From an uncultured Eubacteriales bacterium (GTDB lineage Bacteria; Bacillota; Clostridia; Oscillospirales; Acutalibacteraceae): a stretch of 6,302 nt of DNA. A model generated the notes under the pieces. That model saw nothing but the letters and a program-made list of their open reading frames with translations. It was not told the DNA's origin and made no database searches. Each line of letters begins with the position of its first letter. Positions within the stretch are counted from its first letter, which is position 1. The position numbers and the translations under genes were made by a program. Below are positions 6,244-6,302 of this stretch, piece after piece. The stretch lies in the NCBI GenBank assembly GCA_948762645.1, contig CAQBRY010000091.1:1-6302 (forward strand). The letters run 5' to 3'.

Positions 6244-6302
6244 TTTTTAATTTAACTATTTTTGATTCATATTTTTCGCTCAGCTTTAGTGCGGAAATGA
6301 TC
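6224..6302 (-). CDS. 3' end of an unidentified gene, cut by the window edge
   Basis: The frame is open from the window edge to TAA 6226-6224, giving 25 residues: IISALKLSEKYESK, then IVKLKNDKQII. The codons look natural. The segment loosely recalls the middle of HPr-like phosphocarrier proteins (helix followed by a strand with K-x-G/D-K), which would make it a truncated copy, but 25 residues cannot support a family call. Confidence 0.35.
   Translation of the reverse strand, partial: IISALKLSEKYESKIVKLKNDKQII

Overview
The window is AT-rich bacterial DNA: about 35% GC inside the intact genes and as low as 11-20% in parts of the right-hand third. Shine-Dalgarno sites of the GAGG/AAAGG type, a sigma-70/sigma-A-like promoter and a strong Bacillota look to the ABC exporter suggest a low-GC anaerobic Firmicute (Clostridia or Tissierellia). 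No marker gene narrows this further.

Left (1-890): the 3' part of an ABC exporter half-transporter gene on the + strand, cut by the window edge. It ends at a strong hairpin terminator in the 69-base gap before the convergent gene.

Middle (907-4632, all - strand): a compact three-gene operon with its own promoter. The order of transcription is a GtrA-family four-helix membrane protein, then a UDP-galactopyranose-mutase-like FAD oxidoreductase, then a large polytopic protein of the DUF6020 type that looks like a GT-C glycosyltransferase. The genes are separated by 1 and 0 bases, so translation is probably coupled. Together they suggest a lipid-linked sugar being made or modified by the flavoprotein, moved across the membrane by GtrA, and transferred outside by the GT-C-like enzyme onto a cell-surface polymer. 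That scheme is inference; the substrate is unknown and no GT2 (GtrB-like) enzyme is present in the window.

Right (4641-6302, all - strand): a region of gene decay. A hairpin terminator (4641-4678) closes it off from the operon. Upstream of it, about 0.9 kb (4708-5576, perhaps to 5622) reads as one protein only if several frameshifts are bridged: open segments in successive frames join end to end. The product is not recognised; its His/Gly-rich centre and a sharp GC step inside it make a displaced toxin-like or otherwise modular protein conceivable but unproven. Next come an unrecognised 137-codon reading frame (5644-6057), a small secreted-protein-like frame interrupted by an in-frame stop (6079-6243), and the last 25 codons of another gene (6224-6302).

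The best biology is in the middle operon. The most unusual sequence structure is the decayed region. I see no CRISPR array, RNA gene, insertion sequence or complete novel defence system.
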